Of a stretch of DNA of 64,000 bases, positions 49,602 through 58,455 are shown piece by piece. The notes under the pieces are model-generated. The model was not told the origin of the DNA, did not search any database, and worked only from the letters and a program-made list of their open reading frames with translations. Source of the stretch: Flaviflagellibacter rhizophilus (GTDB taxonomy: Bacteria; Pseudomonadota; Alphaproteobacteria; Rhizobiales; Methylopilaceae). Location: assembly GCF_033898525.1 (NCBI RefSeq), contig NZ_JAXAFJ010000005.1:124001-188000 (forward strand), read 5' to 3'. Both the position numbers and the translations under genes were made by a program. The first letter of the stretch is position 1, and every line of letters begins with the position of its first letter.

Positions 49602-49813
49602 TGCGGCGGCGGCGGCTCGGGCTCCTCGGAGCCCGCGGCTTCCTCGGCGCGCTGCAGCCGTTCGGCCAGGCGCTCGAACTCACGAGACAGGCGCTCGATC
49701 TCCTTCCACTGAGAGGCTACGACCTCGTTCAGGTCCTCGATCGTCTGGTCCTGATAGGCGACACGGATCTCGAGCGCCTCGAGGCGCGATGCCTGCTGCG
49801 GGTCATCAGTCAT
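49595..49813 (-). CDS. slyX: SlyX family protein
   Basis: 72 residues from ATG 49813. A single coiled coil (RLEALEIRVAYQDQTIEDLN, then QWKEIERLSREFERLAERL) and a C-terminal Pro-rich PPPPHY end are the standard SlyX form. Function unknown. It overlaps the trhO stop region by eight bases and is probably co-transcribed with it. Confidence 0.9.
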   Translation of the reverse strand: MTDDPQQASRLEALEIRVAYQDQTIEDLNEVVASQWKEIERLSREFERLAERLQRAEEAAGSEEPEPPPPHY

Positions 49814-50564
49814 GGCCGCTCTCATCCTCCATGGGCTCTCGAAGCGAGAGGCCGTGCCCCAGCGCCTCACGCTCGTCGAACACGAAGCATTCGCCCTGCC
49901 AGAGGCTCTGCTCGGGCGGAACATCCTCCAGATAGCGCAGGATGCCGCCCTTCAGGTGGTACACTTCGCTAAACCCCTGCGACAGCAAGTAGGAGCTCGC
50001 CTTCTCGCAACGGATGCCGCCCGTGCAAAACATGGCGACCCGGCGATCGCGCGCGGGATCGAGTGTGCGGGACACGAAATCGGGGAAGTCGCTGAAGCGC
50101 GCGGTTCCGGGGTCCATGGCTCCCCGCATCGTGCCGAGAGCAACTTCGAAGGCGTTGCGGGTATCGATGACGACGACGTCCGGATCAGCCACCAGCGCGT
50201 TCCAGTCTCCCGGATCAACATAGGTGCCGACTGTCTGGGTGGGGTCCACGCGAGGCTGCTTCAGCGTGACGATCTCGCGCTTCAGGCGTACCTTCATGCG
50301 CCCGAACGGCATGTCGCGCGCGGCTGAGAACTTCAGTTCCAGATTGTCCAGCCGGCCGCCGAACAGCGCGCCATGACGGAGCTCGGACATGAGCGTGTCC
50401 ACCGCCTCCGGCTCTCCGGCGACGGTGCCGTTGATGCCTTCGGGCGCCAGCAACAGCGTGCCGCGGATGCCCAGGCCTGTGCAGAGGTCGAGAAGCGGCT
50501 GCCGGAGTTCGGCGAGGTCCGGCAGGGAGACGAACTGGTAGAGGGCGGCAACCTTCAGGGTCAT
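49806..50564 (-). CDS. trhO: Oxygen-dependent tRNA uridine-34 hydroxylase (rhodanese family)
   Basis: 252 residues. An N-terminal acylphosphatase-like domain (ALYQFVSLPDL, LLLAPEGINGTVAG) precedes a rhodanese domain with the active Cys in MFCTGGIRCEKASSYLL. TrhO (YceA/UPF0176) hydroxylates wobble uridine 34 of some tRNAs to 5-hydroxyuridine using oxygen. Length and motifs match. Transcribed leftward with slyX. Confidence 0.93.
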   Translation of the reverse strand: MTLKVAALYQFVSLPDLAELRQPLLDLCTGLGIRGTLLLAPEGINGTVAGEPEAVDTLMSELRHGALFGGRLDNLELKFSAARDMPFGRMKVRLKREIVTLKQPRVDPTQTVGTYVDPGDWNALVADPDVVVIDTRNAFEVALGTMRGAMDPGTARFSDFPDFVSRTLDPARDRRVAMFCTGGIRCEKASSYLLSQGFSEVYHLKGGILRYLEDVPPEQSLWQGECFVFDEREALGHGLSLREPMEDESGHD

Positions 50565-50666
50565 GGGGCCGCTCTCTAGCAGCGTGGGGCGAGACTGGCG
50601 AGATGCGTCACGCGGGTGTCATGGCTTTGCCGGATGCAGCGGTTCGCTGATGGACGGAGGACTGAG

Positions 50667-51347
50667 ATGATCGAGATCAATCAGGGTGAGCCGGAGGCTC
50701 CCTGGTACGATGAGAAGGGCCTTGGCGAGGAGCCCGTCATCCATCCCTCGGCGACCGTGCTGCGCACCCGCGTCGGCCGCTGGACCTCCATCGCCAAGGG
50801 TTGCGAGATCACCGACAGCGACTTCCTCGACTACGCCTATGCCACGCCGAATGTGCAGATCTTCAACGCCGACATCGGCAAGTTCTGCAACATCGCCACC
50901 AATGTCCGCATCAACCCGACCAATCATCCGATGTGGCGGGCGACCATGCACCACTTCACCTATCGCAGCCGCTGCCACCATATGGGGCCGGACGACGAGG
51001 AGATCTTCGAGTGGCGCCGCAAGGCCCGTGTGGTCATCGGCCCTGATGTTTGGATCGGCCATGCCGCGATTATCATGTCGGGCGTCAATATCGGCACGGG
51101 TTCGGTGGTGGGTTCGGGTGCCGTCGTCACCAAGGACGTGCCGCCCTACAGCATCGTGGTCGGATCGCCGGCCCGCGTCATCAAGCGCCGCGTGGACGAG
51201 GAGACAGAAGCTGCCCTCATGCGCGTGCGCTGGTGGGACTGGACGCATGAGGAACTGACGGCGGCGATGGCGGACTTCAGGAGCATGGACGCGTCCGCCT
51301 TTGCGCGCGCCTATGACGGTGCACCCCGCCGCGTGAGGGCAATCTAG
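50667..51347 (+). CDS. Hexapeptide-repeat acetyltransferase of phosphonate metabolism
   Basis: 226 residues from ATG 50667. A left-handed beta-helix with hexapeptide repeats (VIHPSATVLRTRVGRWTSI; VVIGPDVWIGHAAIIMSGV; GTGSVVGSGAVVTKDV) ends in YSIVVGSPARVIKRR. This matches the xenobiotic-type acetyltransferase found in many C-P lyase clusters (a subgroup distinct from PhnO). It may acetylate aminoalkylphosphonates before cleavage. It converges on phnF; the two stops share the palindrome CTAG (51344-51347). Confidence 0.88.
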   Translation: MIEINQGEPEAPWYDEKGLGEEPVIHPSATVLRTRVGRWTSIAKGCEITDSDFLDYAYATPNVQIFNADIGKFCNIATNVRINPTNHPMWRATMHHFTYRSRCHHMGPDDEEIFEWRRKARVVIGPDVWIGHAAIIMSGVNIGTGSVVGSGAVVTKDVPPYSIVVGSPARVIKRRVDEETEAALMRVRWWDWTHEELTAAMADFRSMDASAFARAYDGAPRRVRAI

Positions 51348-52090
51348 CGCTCGACGACAAGCTCCACACGGTCGGCCACGAAGCGCGATTGCGTTGCCTG
51401 TATGCGCACGCCCGCCGGATCCACGTTCACGCTTTTGACGACGAGCAGGGTCTTGCCGGGCGGAATGGCAAGCGCCGTGGCTTCCTCCGGCTCCGCAGGC
51501 CGTGCCGAGATCCGGGTCGAGAGACGGCGGTAATCGTCCACGCCGAGCTTGGAATAGGCCTTGGTCAGCGAACCCTTGCGGGCAAACAACTGGTCCAACC
51601 CGCTGAAGCGCGGCAGGGGCAGCCAGGTGCGGGAGAGCGACAGCGCCACGCCGTCAGCGCGGTTCACCGTGTGCATTTCCAGCACGGGCGCGCCGATCTC
51701 GACCGCCAGCGCCTCGGCTGCTTCCGCATTGGCGGAAATGTGCTGGGCGAACAGGAGTTCTCCGCGCGCCTCCTTGCCGGCCTTCGCCATCACCTCGGAG
51801 AAGCGGGTTTTCTCGCCGAGCGGATAGGCGAGGGGGCGCGGCTCGACAAAGGTGCCCTTGCCCTGCGCGGAGCGGACAAGGCCGCTCTGCGCGAGATGGG
51901 TGAGGGCGCGGCGCACGGTGTGACGGTTGACGCCGAAGCGCTCGGCCAGCTGCATTTCCGGCGGGGTGCGGCTGCCCGCAGCCAGGCGGCCCGAGACGAT
52001 GTCGGACTCGATGGCGTCGGCGATCTGCCGCCATGCCGCCATGCCGCCGCCCCGCACGAGCGGGTCCAGTCTTCCCTGAGCAGCCGTCAT
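51344..52090 (-). CDS. phnF: Phosphonate operon regulator PhnF (GntR/HutC family)
   Basis: 248 residues from ATG 52090. The winged-helix domain (WRQIADAIESDIVSGRLAAG, then FGVNRHTVRRALTHLAQSGL and AQGKGTFV) is followed by a UTRA effector domain (FSEVMAKAGKEARGELL, LSLSRTWLPLPRF). PhnF represses C-P lyase genes. It is divergent from phnG, with a perfect palindrome between them that is the likely operator. Starts further upstream would cross that palindrome. Confidence 0.92.
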   Translation of the reverse strand: MTAAQGRLDPLVRGGGMAAWRQIADAIESDIVSGRLAAGSRTPPEMQLAERFGVNRHTVRRALTHLAQSGLVRSAQGKGTFVEPRPLAYPLGEKTRFSEVMAKAGKEARGELLFAQHISANAEAAEALAVEIGAPVLEMHTVNRADGVALSLSRTWLPLPRFSGLDQLFARKGSLTKAYSKLGVDDYRRLSTRISARPAEPEEATALAIPPGKTLLVVKSVNVDPAGVRIQATQSRFVADRVELVVER

Positions 52091-52117
52091 GAAAAGTTCA
52101 CTGGCCTTCTGTGCCGA

Positions 52118-52139
52118 GTTGTCTATACGAATAGACAAC
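52118..52139. promoter_or_regulatory. Probable PhnF operator
   Basis: Perfect 9-base arms GTTGTCTAT (52118-52126) and ATAGACAAC (52131-52139) around ACGA. The GTCTA/TAGAC core is what HutC-type GntR regulators bind. It lies between phnF and phnG, 18 bases before the phnG start and 27 before the phnF start, where it could control both. Confidence 0.75.
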
Positions 52140-52157
52140 ATGTTGCGAAAAGAATCT

Positions 52158-52613
52158 ATGAACGACGATCTTAAGAGACACCAGACGGCACGGCAAACGG
52201 CGATGGGCATCTATGCCCGCGCCACCGCAGCCGAACTCGTCGAGGCGCTACGGGTCCTTGCTCCCGGAGAGGGGATCGAGGATCTGCGTCCCTCGGAACT
52301 CGGGCTCGTCATGGCGCGTGGCCGGATCGGTGGAACCGGCGCTCCTTTCAACGCCGGCGAGGTGACGGTGACGCGCGCTGCGGTGCGCCTGCCAAGCGGC
52401 GAGGTCGGCGTGTCTTACCTGCTGGGCCGCGACAAGCAGAAAGCCCGCGCCGCCGCAGTGCTCGACGCTCTCTGGCAGACGGACAAGAGGGGCGATGTCG
52501 ATGCCGCACTCCATCCGATCGCTGTTCGCATCCGCGAGGACCGGGAAATTCGTCAGCGCAAGGTTGCTGCCACGCGCGTCGATTTCTTCACGCTCGCACG
52601 AGGGGAGGACTGA
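52158..52613 (+). CDS. phnG: C-P lyase core subunit PhnG
   Basis: 151 residues from ATG 52158. Typical PhnG blocks: RQTAMGIYARATAAEL, LRPSELGLVMARGRIGGTGA, FNAGEVTVTRAAVRLPSGEV and a C-terminal ATRVDFFTLARGE. PhnG is part of the PhnGHIJ core complex that breaks carbon-phosphorus bonds. First gene of the phnGHIJKLMN operon; three bases separate it from phnH. Confidence 0.95.
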   Translation: MNDDLKRHQTARQTAMGIYARATAAELVEALRVLAPGEGIEDLRPSELGLVMARGRIGGTGAPFNAGEVTVTRAAVRLPSGEVGVSYLLGRDKQKARAAAVLDALWQTDKRGDVDAALHPIAVRIREDREIRQRKVAATRVDFFTLARGED

Positions 52614-52615
52614 TC

Positions 52616-53197
52616 ATGCAAAGCGGTTTTGCCAATCCCGTCTTTGACGCGCAGCGAGCCTTCCGGGCAGCCATGAACGCGCTGGCCCAGCCGGGCACGC
52701 TGCAGGCGCTGGAGCCCAGCCTCATCCCGCCAGCCCCGCTTCCCGCCGAACTCGCGGCGCTCGCGCTGACCCTGTTCGACCATGAGACGCCGTTCTGGAT
52801 GGATGCGCCGCTGGCGACCCCTGACGTCGTGGCGTTCCTGCGCTTCCACACGGGCGCGCCAGCGGTCTCCGACCCGGCTGACGCGGCGTTCGCGCTGGTC
52901 CTCGATGCGGAGTCCTGCCCCGCGTTCAGCGCCTTCGCGCAGGGAAGCTCGGCCTATCCCGACCGTTCGGCGACCCTCCTCCTCGCCGTGCACGATCTGG
53001 CGGCCTCAGGAGACCTCGTGCTGAGCGGGCCGGGCATCCGCGAGCAGGCCACGCTCTCCGCGAGTCCGCTGCCCTCAGACTTCATCGCCCGATGGGCTGA
53101 GAACCGCCAACTCGCCCCCTGCGGGGTGGATGTCCTGCTGGCGGGCGCGGGCTGCGTCGCGGGCCTGCCCCGTTCCGTTCAGATCGAAAGGCGCTGA
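52616..53197 (+). CDS. phnH: C-P lyase core subunit PhnH
   Basis: 193 residues. The PhnH start pattern FANPVFDAQRAFRAAMNAL, with AQPGTLQAL, and the C-terminal PCGVDVLLAGAGCVAGLPRS are diagnostic. PhnH forms the centre of the PhnGHIJ complex as a PLP-transferase-like fold without PLP. One base separates its stop from phnI. Confidence 0.95.
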   Translation: MQSGFANPVFDAQRAFRAAMNALAQPGTLQALEPSLIPPAPLPAELAALALTLFDHETPFWMDAPLATPDVVAFLRFHTGAPAVSDPADAAFALVLDAESCPAFSAFAQGSSAYPDRSATLLLAVHDLAASGDLVLSGPGIREQATLSASPLPSDFIARWAENRQLAPCGVDVLLAGAGCVAGLPRSVQIERR

Positions 53198-53198
53198 C

Positions 53199-54299
53199 AT
53201 GTATGTCGCGGTTAAAGGCGGCGAGGCCGCCATCGAGAACGCCCACGCGCTTCTGGCGGAAGACCGGCGAGGCAACCTGTCCATTCCGGACCTTTCTGTG
53301 GAGCAGATCCGCGAGCAGATGACCCTGCTGGTGGATCGCGTGATGACCGAGGGCTCGCTGTACGATCCCGATCTCGCGGCGCTCGCCCTGAAGCAGGCGC
53401 GCGGCGATCTCATCGAGGCGGTGTTCCTCGTCCGCGCCTTCCGCACCACGCTGCCCCGCTTCGGAGCCTCAGAGCCGATGGAGACCGACAGGATGCGCGC
53501 CTCCCGCCGCGTCTCCGCCATCTTCAAGGACCTGCCGGGCGGGCAGGTGCTCGGGCCGACCTTCGACTACACGCACCGCCTCGTGGACTTCGCGCTGGCG
53601 GCCGGCGGCGATGTGCCCCCCGTGCTGCAGGCGGACGCCCGCGATGAGGCAATGCCGCATGTGATGAACCTGCTCGACCATGAAGGGCTGATCGAGGCCG
53701 TGCCGCAGGACAGCGGGATGCCCGTCGCCGATCTCACCCGCGAGCCGCTGGACTTCCCGGCAGGCCGCGACCTGCGCCTGCAGGCTCTTGCGCGTGGCGA
53801 CGAGGGCTTCGTACTGGCGCTCGGCTATTCCACGCAACGCGGCTATGGCCGCACGCACCCGTTCACCGGCGAAATCCGGGTGGGGGAGGTCGAGATCGAG
53901 TTCACGCCCGAAGAGCTCGGTTTCGCGGTGCCGCTGGGTGATGTCGCGCTGACGGAGTGCGAACTGGTGACTCAGTTCGCCGGCACGTCCGATGCGCCGC
54001 CGCAGTTCACCCGCGGTTACGGGCTCGCCTTCGGGCGCGGCGAGCGCAAGGCGATGGCCATGGCGCTGGTGGATCGTGCCTTGCGGGCCCGGGAACTTGG
54101 CGAGGATGTCGTCTCGCCTGCACAGGACGCGGAGTTCGTGCTGTCGCATTGCGACAACCTTCAGGCGACCGGCTTCGTGGAGCACCTGAAGCTGCCGCAT
54201 TACGTAGACTTCCAGGCCGAGCTCGATCTCGTCCGGCAGCTTCGCGCGGAACATGAGGCCCGGCGTGCGCCGCAGCCGGAGAGGGAGGCAGCGGAATGA
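53199..54299 (+). CDS. phnI: C-P lyase core subunit PhnI
   Basis: 366 residues from ATG 53199. YVAVKGGEAAIENAHALLAE is the canonical PhnI N-terminus; RVSAIFKDLPGGQVLGPTFD and LALGYSTQRGYGRTHPF are conserved. PhnI acts as the nucleosidase that joins ribose triphosphate to the phosphonate with the help of PhnGHL. Its stop overlaps the phnJ start in ATGA. Confidence 0.96.
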   Translation: MYVAVKGGEAAIENAHALLAEDRRGNLSIPDLSVEQIREQMTLLVDRVMTEGSLYDPDLAALALKQARGDLIEAVFLVRAFRTTLPRFGASEPMETDRMRASRRVSAIFKDLPGGQVLGPTFDYTHRLVDFALAAGGDVPPVLQADARDEAMPHVMNLLDHEGLIEAVPQDSGMPVADLTREPLDFPAGRDLRLQALARGDEGFVLALGYSTQRGYGRTHPFTGEIRVGEVEIEFTPEELGFAVPLGDVALTECELVTQFAGTSDAPPQFTRGYGLAFGRGERKAMAMALVDRALRARELGEDVVSPAQDAEFVLSHCDNLQATGFVEHLKLPHYVDFQAELDLVRQLRAEHEARRAPQPEREAAE

Positions 54300-55213
54300 G
54301 CACCCCCGTGACCACACAGGACGGCTACAACTTCGCCTATCTCGATGAGCAGACCAAAAGGATGATCCGCCGCGCCATCCTGAAGGCCATCGCGATCCCC
54401 GGCTATCAGGTGCCGTTCGCCAGCCGCGAAATGCCCATGCCCTATGGCTGGGGCACGGGTGGCGTGCAGGTGACCGCAGCCATTCTCGGCCCCGATGATG
54501 TGTTGAAGGTCATCGACCAGGGCTCCGACGACACGACGAACGCGGTGTCGATCCGCAAGTTCTTCGCGAAGACGGCCGGCGTGCGCACCACCACGCACAC
54601 CGCCGATGCCAGCATTATCCAGACCCGCCACCGCGTTCCCGAGCGTGAACTCGTAGCCGGTCAGATCCTTGTCTATCAGGTGCCCATCCCCGAGCCGTTG
54701 AGGTTCCTGGAACCGCGCGAGACCGAGACCCGCACCCTGCATGCGCTTGGGGAATATGGCCTGATGCATGTGAAGCTGTACGAGGACATCTCGCGCCACG
54801 GTCACATTGCCACGACCTACGCCTACCCGGTCGAGGTAGAGGGCCGCTATGTGATGGACCCGTCGCCGATCCCGAAATTCGACAATCCGAAGCTGGACGA
54901 CTGCCCCGCACTGCAGCTGTTCGGCGCCGGGCGCGAGAAGCGCATCTATGCCGTGCCGCCGCACACGCGGGTGCGGAGCCTGGACTTCGAGGATCACCCG
55001 TTCCGGGTGCAGACCTTCCGCGAGCCGTGCGCCTTGTGCGCGGCCGAGGGCGTCTACCTTGACGAGGTGGTGCTGGATGACCGGGGCGGGCGCATGTTCG
55101 TGTGCTCGGACACTGATTTCTGCGAGGAGCGCCGGGATGCCGGCCACCGTGGACCTATGGCCGGCCACGCGCTGGCTGCCCCGAAGCCTGCGACGGAAGA
55201 GGCACGATCATGA
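54296..55213 (+). CDS. phnJ: Carbon-phosphorus lyase PhnJ (radical SAM-type)
   Basis: 305 residues. The conserved Cys array CX2CX21CX5C is intact near residues 240-275 (CALC, then FVC and FC after DTD), as in the iron-sulfur radical SAM enzyme that cleaves the C-P bond of ribosyl phosphonate phosphate. YNFAYLDEQTKRMIRRAILK and REMPMPYGWGTGGVQVTAA are also diagnostic. It overlaps phnK by four bases. Confidence 0.97.
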   Translation: MSTPVTTQDGYNFAYLDEQTKRMIRRAILKAIAIPGYQVPFASREMPMPYGWGTGGVQVTAAILGPDDVLKVIDQGSDDTTNAVSIRKFFAKTAGVRTTTHTADASIIQTRHRVPERELVAGQILVYQVPIPEPLRFLEPRETETRTLHALGEYGLMHVKLYEDISRHGHIATTYAYPVEVEGRYVMDPSPIPKFDNPKLDDCPALQLFGAGREKRIYAVPPHTRVRSLDFEDHPFRVQTFREPCALCAAEGVYLDEVVLDDRGGRMFVCSDTDFCEERRDAGHRGPMAGHALAAPKPATEEARS

Positions 55214-55983
55214 GCACGCCTCTCCTGACGGCGCGGGGCCTGACCAAGAGCTTCGGCACACGCACCGCCTGCGATGCCATATCGCTGGATCTGCATGAGG
55301 GCGAGGTGCTGGCCGTCGTCGGTGAATCCGGCTCCGGAAAATCGACCCTTCTGAGCCTGTTGTCGGGCGATCTCGCCGCCGATGCGGGGCGGGTGACCTA
55401 CCGCCTGCGCTCCGGTGAGGTGCGTGACCTGACCGAACTTGGCGAAGCCGAGCGCCGCCTGCTGGCGCGCACCGACTGGGGCTTTATCCGGCAGGATGCG
55501 ACGCAGGGCCTGCGCATGCCGGTGTCCGCCGGCGGCAATGTCGGCGAGCGGCTGATGGCAGTCGGCGCGAGGCACTATGGCGATATCCGCACCGCCGCAT
55601 CTGACTGGCTGGCGCGCGTGGAGATCGATCCGGCGCGCATCGACGAGAGCCCGCGCAGCTTCTCCGGCGGCATGCGGCAGCGCCTGCAGATCGCCCGCAA
55701 TCTCGTGACCTCGCCCCGCCTCGTCTTCATGGACGAGCCGACCTCGGGGCTCGACGTTTCGGTGCAGGCGCGCCTGCTCGACCTCATCCGCGGCCTCGTC
55801 CAGGAGATGGGCCTCGCCGTCGTCATCGTCACCCATGACCTCGCGGTGGCGCGGCTGCTCTCTCATCGCATGATGGTGATGCGTGGCGGGCGCGTAATCG
55901 AGACCGGCCTCACGGACCAGGTTCTCGACGATCCACGCGAGCCCTACACGCAGCTTCTCGTTTCCTCCGTTCTGGCGGCCTGA
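55210..55983 (+). CDS. phnK: Phosphonate C-P lyase ABC-type subunit PhnK
   Basis: 257 residues. ABC ATPase motifs: VGESGSGKSTLLSLL, RSFSGGMRQRLQIARNLV, LVFMDEPTSGLDVS and VTHDL. PhnK is not a transporter part; it binds the PhnGHIJ core and its ATPase activity is needed in vivo. The order phnJ-phnK-phnL is conserved. Three bases separate it from phnL. Confidence 0.94.
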   Translation: MSTPLLTARGLTKSFGTRTACDAISLDLHEGEVLAVVGESGSGKSTLLSLLSGDLAADAGRVTYRLRSGEVRDLTELGEAERRLLARTDWGFIRQDATQGLRMPVSAGGNVGERLMAVGARHYGDIRTAASDWLARVEIDPARIDESPRSFSGGMRQRLQIARNLVTSPRLVFMDEPTSGLDVSVQARLLDLIRGLVQEMGLAVVIVTHDLAVARLLSHRMMVMRGGRVIETGLTDQVLDDPREPYTQLLVSSVLAA

Positions 55984-55986
55984 CCC

Positions 55987-56691
55987 ATGACACCGCTCGT
56001 CTCCCTCGAAGGCGTCTCCAAGGCGTTCACGCTCCACCTCCGCGGCGGCACCATGCTGGATGTCGTGCGCGATGTCGGGTTCGACGTCCTGCCCGGCGAA
56101 TGCGTGGTGCTGGGCGGCCCTTCAGGCGCAGGCAAGTCCTCGCTGCTGAAGATCATCTACGGCAATTACCGCTGCGACAGCGGCCGCATCCTGATCCGCG
56201 ATGGCGAGGAGATCGTGGACGTCGCCAGCGCTGAACCTCGCCGCATCCTTGCCCTGCGCAAGAACACGATGGGCTATGTCAGCCAGTTCCTGCGCGTGAT
56301 CCCGCGTGTCGGCACCCGCGAAGTGGTTGCGGCGGCCGGGCGCGAAGGCGGGCTGGGTCGGGACGAGGCTGCGCGCCGCGCAGGAGAATTGCTCGATGCG
56401 CTGAACCTGCCCGAGCGTCTCTGGGATCTGCCACCCGCCACGTTCTCCGGCGGCGAGCAGCAGCGCGTCAACATCGCACGTGGGCTGATCGCCGATCTGC
56501 CGGTGCTGCTGCTCGACGAACCGACGGCTTCGCTGGATGCCGCCAACCGTGCCGTCGTCGTTGATCTGATCGAGAAGAAGAAGGATGCGGGCACCGCCAT
56601 CATCGGCATTTTTCACGACGAGGATGTTCGGCGCAGCGTGGCCAGCCGCGTCGTGGACGTGACACGCTTCACCGCTAGATCGGCTGCCTGA
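55987..56691 (+). CDS. phnL: Phosphonate C-P lyase ABC-type subunit PhnL
   Basis: 234 residues. ABC motifs: LGGPSGAGKSSLLKIIYG, FSGGEQQRVNIARGLIADL, VLLLDEPTASLDA. YRCDSGRILIRDGEEIVDVA after Walker A is characteristic of PhnL. It forms a dual ABC module with PhnK on the core complex. phnM starts ten bases after its stop. Confidence 0.94.
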   Translation: MTPLVSLEGVSKAFTLHLRGGTMLDVVRDVGFDVLPGECVVLGGPSGAGKSSLLKIIYGNYRCDSGRILIRDGEEIVDVASAEPRRILALRKNTMGYVSQFLRVIPRVGTREVVAAAGREGGLGRDEAARRAGELLDALNLPERLWDLPPATFSGGEQQRVNIARGLIADLPVLLLDEPTASLDAANRAVVVDLIEKKKDAGTAIIGIFHDEDVRRSVASRVVDVTRFTARSAA

Positions 56692-56701
56692 GGACCAAGA
56701 T

Positions 56702-57844
56702 ATGCCGGACACATTGCGCCTGATCGAGAACGCGGAACTGGTGCTGGGCGACCGCGTGGTGCGCGGCTGGCTGGCCGTCGAGAACGGCGTGATCGCCGAG
56801 ATCGGAGAGGGCGCGGCGCCCGAGCGGGGCATCGACGCCGGCGGCGACTACCTGATCCCCGGCCTTGTCGAGCTGCACACGGATCATCTGGAAAGCCATT
56901 TCCTGCCGCGCCCCAAGGTGCGGTGGAACGCGCTCGGCGCCGTCATGGCCTATGACGCGCAGATCGCCGCATCCGGCATCACCACGGTGTTCGATTCGCT
57001 GCGAGCCGGATCGGATCTCGACGGCGGCGGTCTCGGAGCCGATCTGATGGACCTCGGAAAGGCCCTGCAGCAGGCGCGGGAATCAGGCCTGATGCGTGCC
57101 GAGCACCTGACTCATCTGCGCTGCGAAGTGCCGTCGCCCGATGTGGTGGAGGCCATCAACGGTTTCGCGGAGCGCTTCCCGATCAGCCTGATGTCGCTGA
57201 TGGACCACACGCCGGGCCAGCGCCAGTTCCGGGATATCGACAAATACCTGATCTACTACACCGGCAAGACCGGGCGTTCGGTCGAGGAGTTCCGCGCGCA
57301 GATGGAACGTCGGGTCGGGGAAAATGCCGCTCACAGCGAGCGCAATCGTCCGGAGGTCATCGCCTTCGCGGAAGCGCGCGGCATTCCGCTTGCCAGCCAT
57401 GACGACACCACGCCTGACGAAGTGGCGATGTCGGTCAGGGAGGGTGTGGCGCTTGCCGAGTTCCCGACCACGATGGAAGCGGCGCTTGCGCTGCGAGGCC
57501 ATGGCATTGCCGTGATGATGGGCGCGCCGAACATCATGCGTGGCGGCTCGCATTCGGGCAATCTGGCCGCGCTCGATCTCGCGGCCCATGACGGTCTCGA
57601 CATCCTCTCGTCCGACTACGTGCCCGGCAGCCTGCTGATGGCCGCTTTCGCATTGCCGCGCATGGCCGGCATTCCGCTGGCGGACGCCATCCGCAAGGTG
57701 ACGCGCACGCCCGCTTTGGCGACCGGCCTTTCCGATCGCGGAGAGATCGCGCCCGGCCTTCGCGCCGATCTTGTGCGGGTTGCGGCCATCGGCGACATGC
57801 CGGTCGTGCGAAGGGTGTGGCGCGGCGGGGAGCGGGTCTCCTGA
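56702..57844 (+). CDS. phnM: RPnTP hydrolase (diphosphatase) PhnM
   Basis: 380 residues. An amidohydrolase with metal-binding LHTDHLESHFLPRPKVRW, SHDDTTPDE, and APNIMRGGSHSGN followed by DILSSDYVPGSLLMAAF. PhnM removes pyrophosphate from alpha-D-ribose 1-methylphosphonate 5-triphosphate to give the PhnJ substrate. Its stop forms TGATG with the phnN start. Confidence 0.96.
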   Translation: MPDTLRLIENAELVLGDRVVRGWLAVENGVIAEIGEGAAPERGIDAGGDYLIPGLVELHTDHLESHFLPRPKVRWNALGAVMAYDAQIAASGITTVFDSLRAGSDLDGGGLGADLMDLGKALQQARESGLMRAEHLTHLRCEVPSPDVVEAINGFAERFPISLMSLMDHTPGQRQFRDIDKYLIYYTGKTGRSVEEFRAQMERRVGENAAHSERNRPEVIAFAEARGIPLASHDDTTPDEVAMSVREGVALAEFPTTMEAALALRGHGIAVMMGAPNIMRGGSHSGNLAALDLAAHDGLDILSSDYVPGSLLMAAFALPRMAGIPLADAIRKVTRTPALATGLSDRGEIAPGLRADLVRVAAIGDMPVVRRVWRGGERVS

Positions 57845-58455
57845 TGCCGGAGCACACGGGGATCGGCGGCTTCGTGCTGGTTGGCGGTCCAAGCGGCGCG
57901 GGCAAGGACAGCCTGATTGACTTCGCGCGCAGCGCATTGGCCCGCGATCCGCGCTTCGTGTTTCCCGAGCGCGTGGTGACGCGGCCAAGCTCCGCCTACG
58001 AACAGCACCAGACCATGGATGAGGCCTCCTTCGCGGAAGCCGAGCGTTCCGGCGCGTTCGCCGTAAGCTGGCGTGCCCATGGCTTGGGCTATGCCTTGCC
58101 CCGCAGCGTTCTGGACGCGGCGCACCGGGGATCCGTGGTGATCTGCAACGTCTCCCGAGGCGTGGTGCCATGGTGCCGCCTCAACTTTCCCGGCGTGCTG
58201 GCGGTCGAGATCACCGCGCCGCCCGAGGTGCTTGCGGCTCGCCTGGCCGGTCGAAACCGCGCGGAGGATGGCGATCTCGCGAAGCGGCTCAGCCGGTCTG
58301 CCGAGATTTGCAGCGTCAAGGCAGACCGCACCATCGTGAACGATGGCGCTCTGGGGGACGCCGGCCGCGAACTCACCGAAGTGATCACGCAGCACGCAGC
58401 GGCACTGAACCAGCTGTCAGTCCCTAACACGCTACATCTGTCAGGTGCGCCATGA
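57844..58455 (+). CDS. phnN: Ribose 1,5-bisphosphate phosphokinase PhnN
   Basis: 203 residues from ATG 57844. Guanylate-kinase-like fold with Walker A VGGPSGAGKDSLIDF, RVVTRPSS and FAVSWRAHGLGYALP. PhnN converts ribose 1,5-bisphosphate, the end product of the C-P lyase route, to PRPP for reuse. It overlaps the MOSC gene by four bases. Confidence 0.94.
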   Translation: MPEHTGIGGFVLVGGPSGAGKDSLIDFARSALARDPRFVFPERVVTRPSSAYEQHQTMDEASFAEAERSGAFAVSWRAHGLGYALPRSVLDAAHRGSVVICNVSRGVVPWCRLNFPGVLAVEITAPPEVLAARLAGRNRAEDGDLAKRLSRSAEICSVKADRTIVNDGALGDAGRELTEVITQHAAALNQLSVPNTLHLSGAP

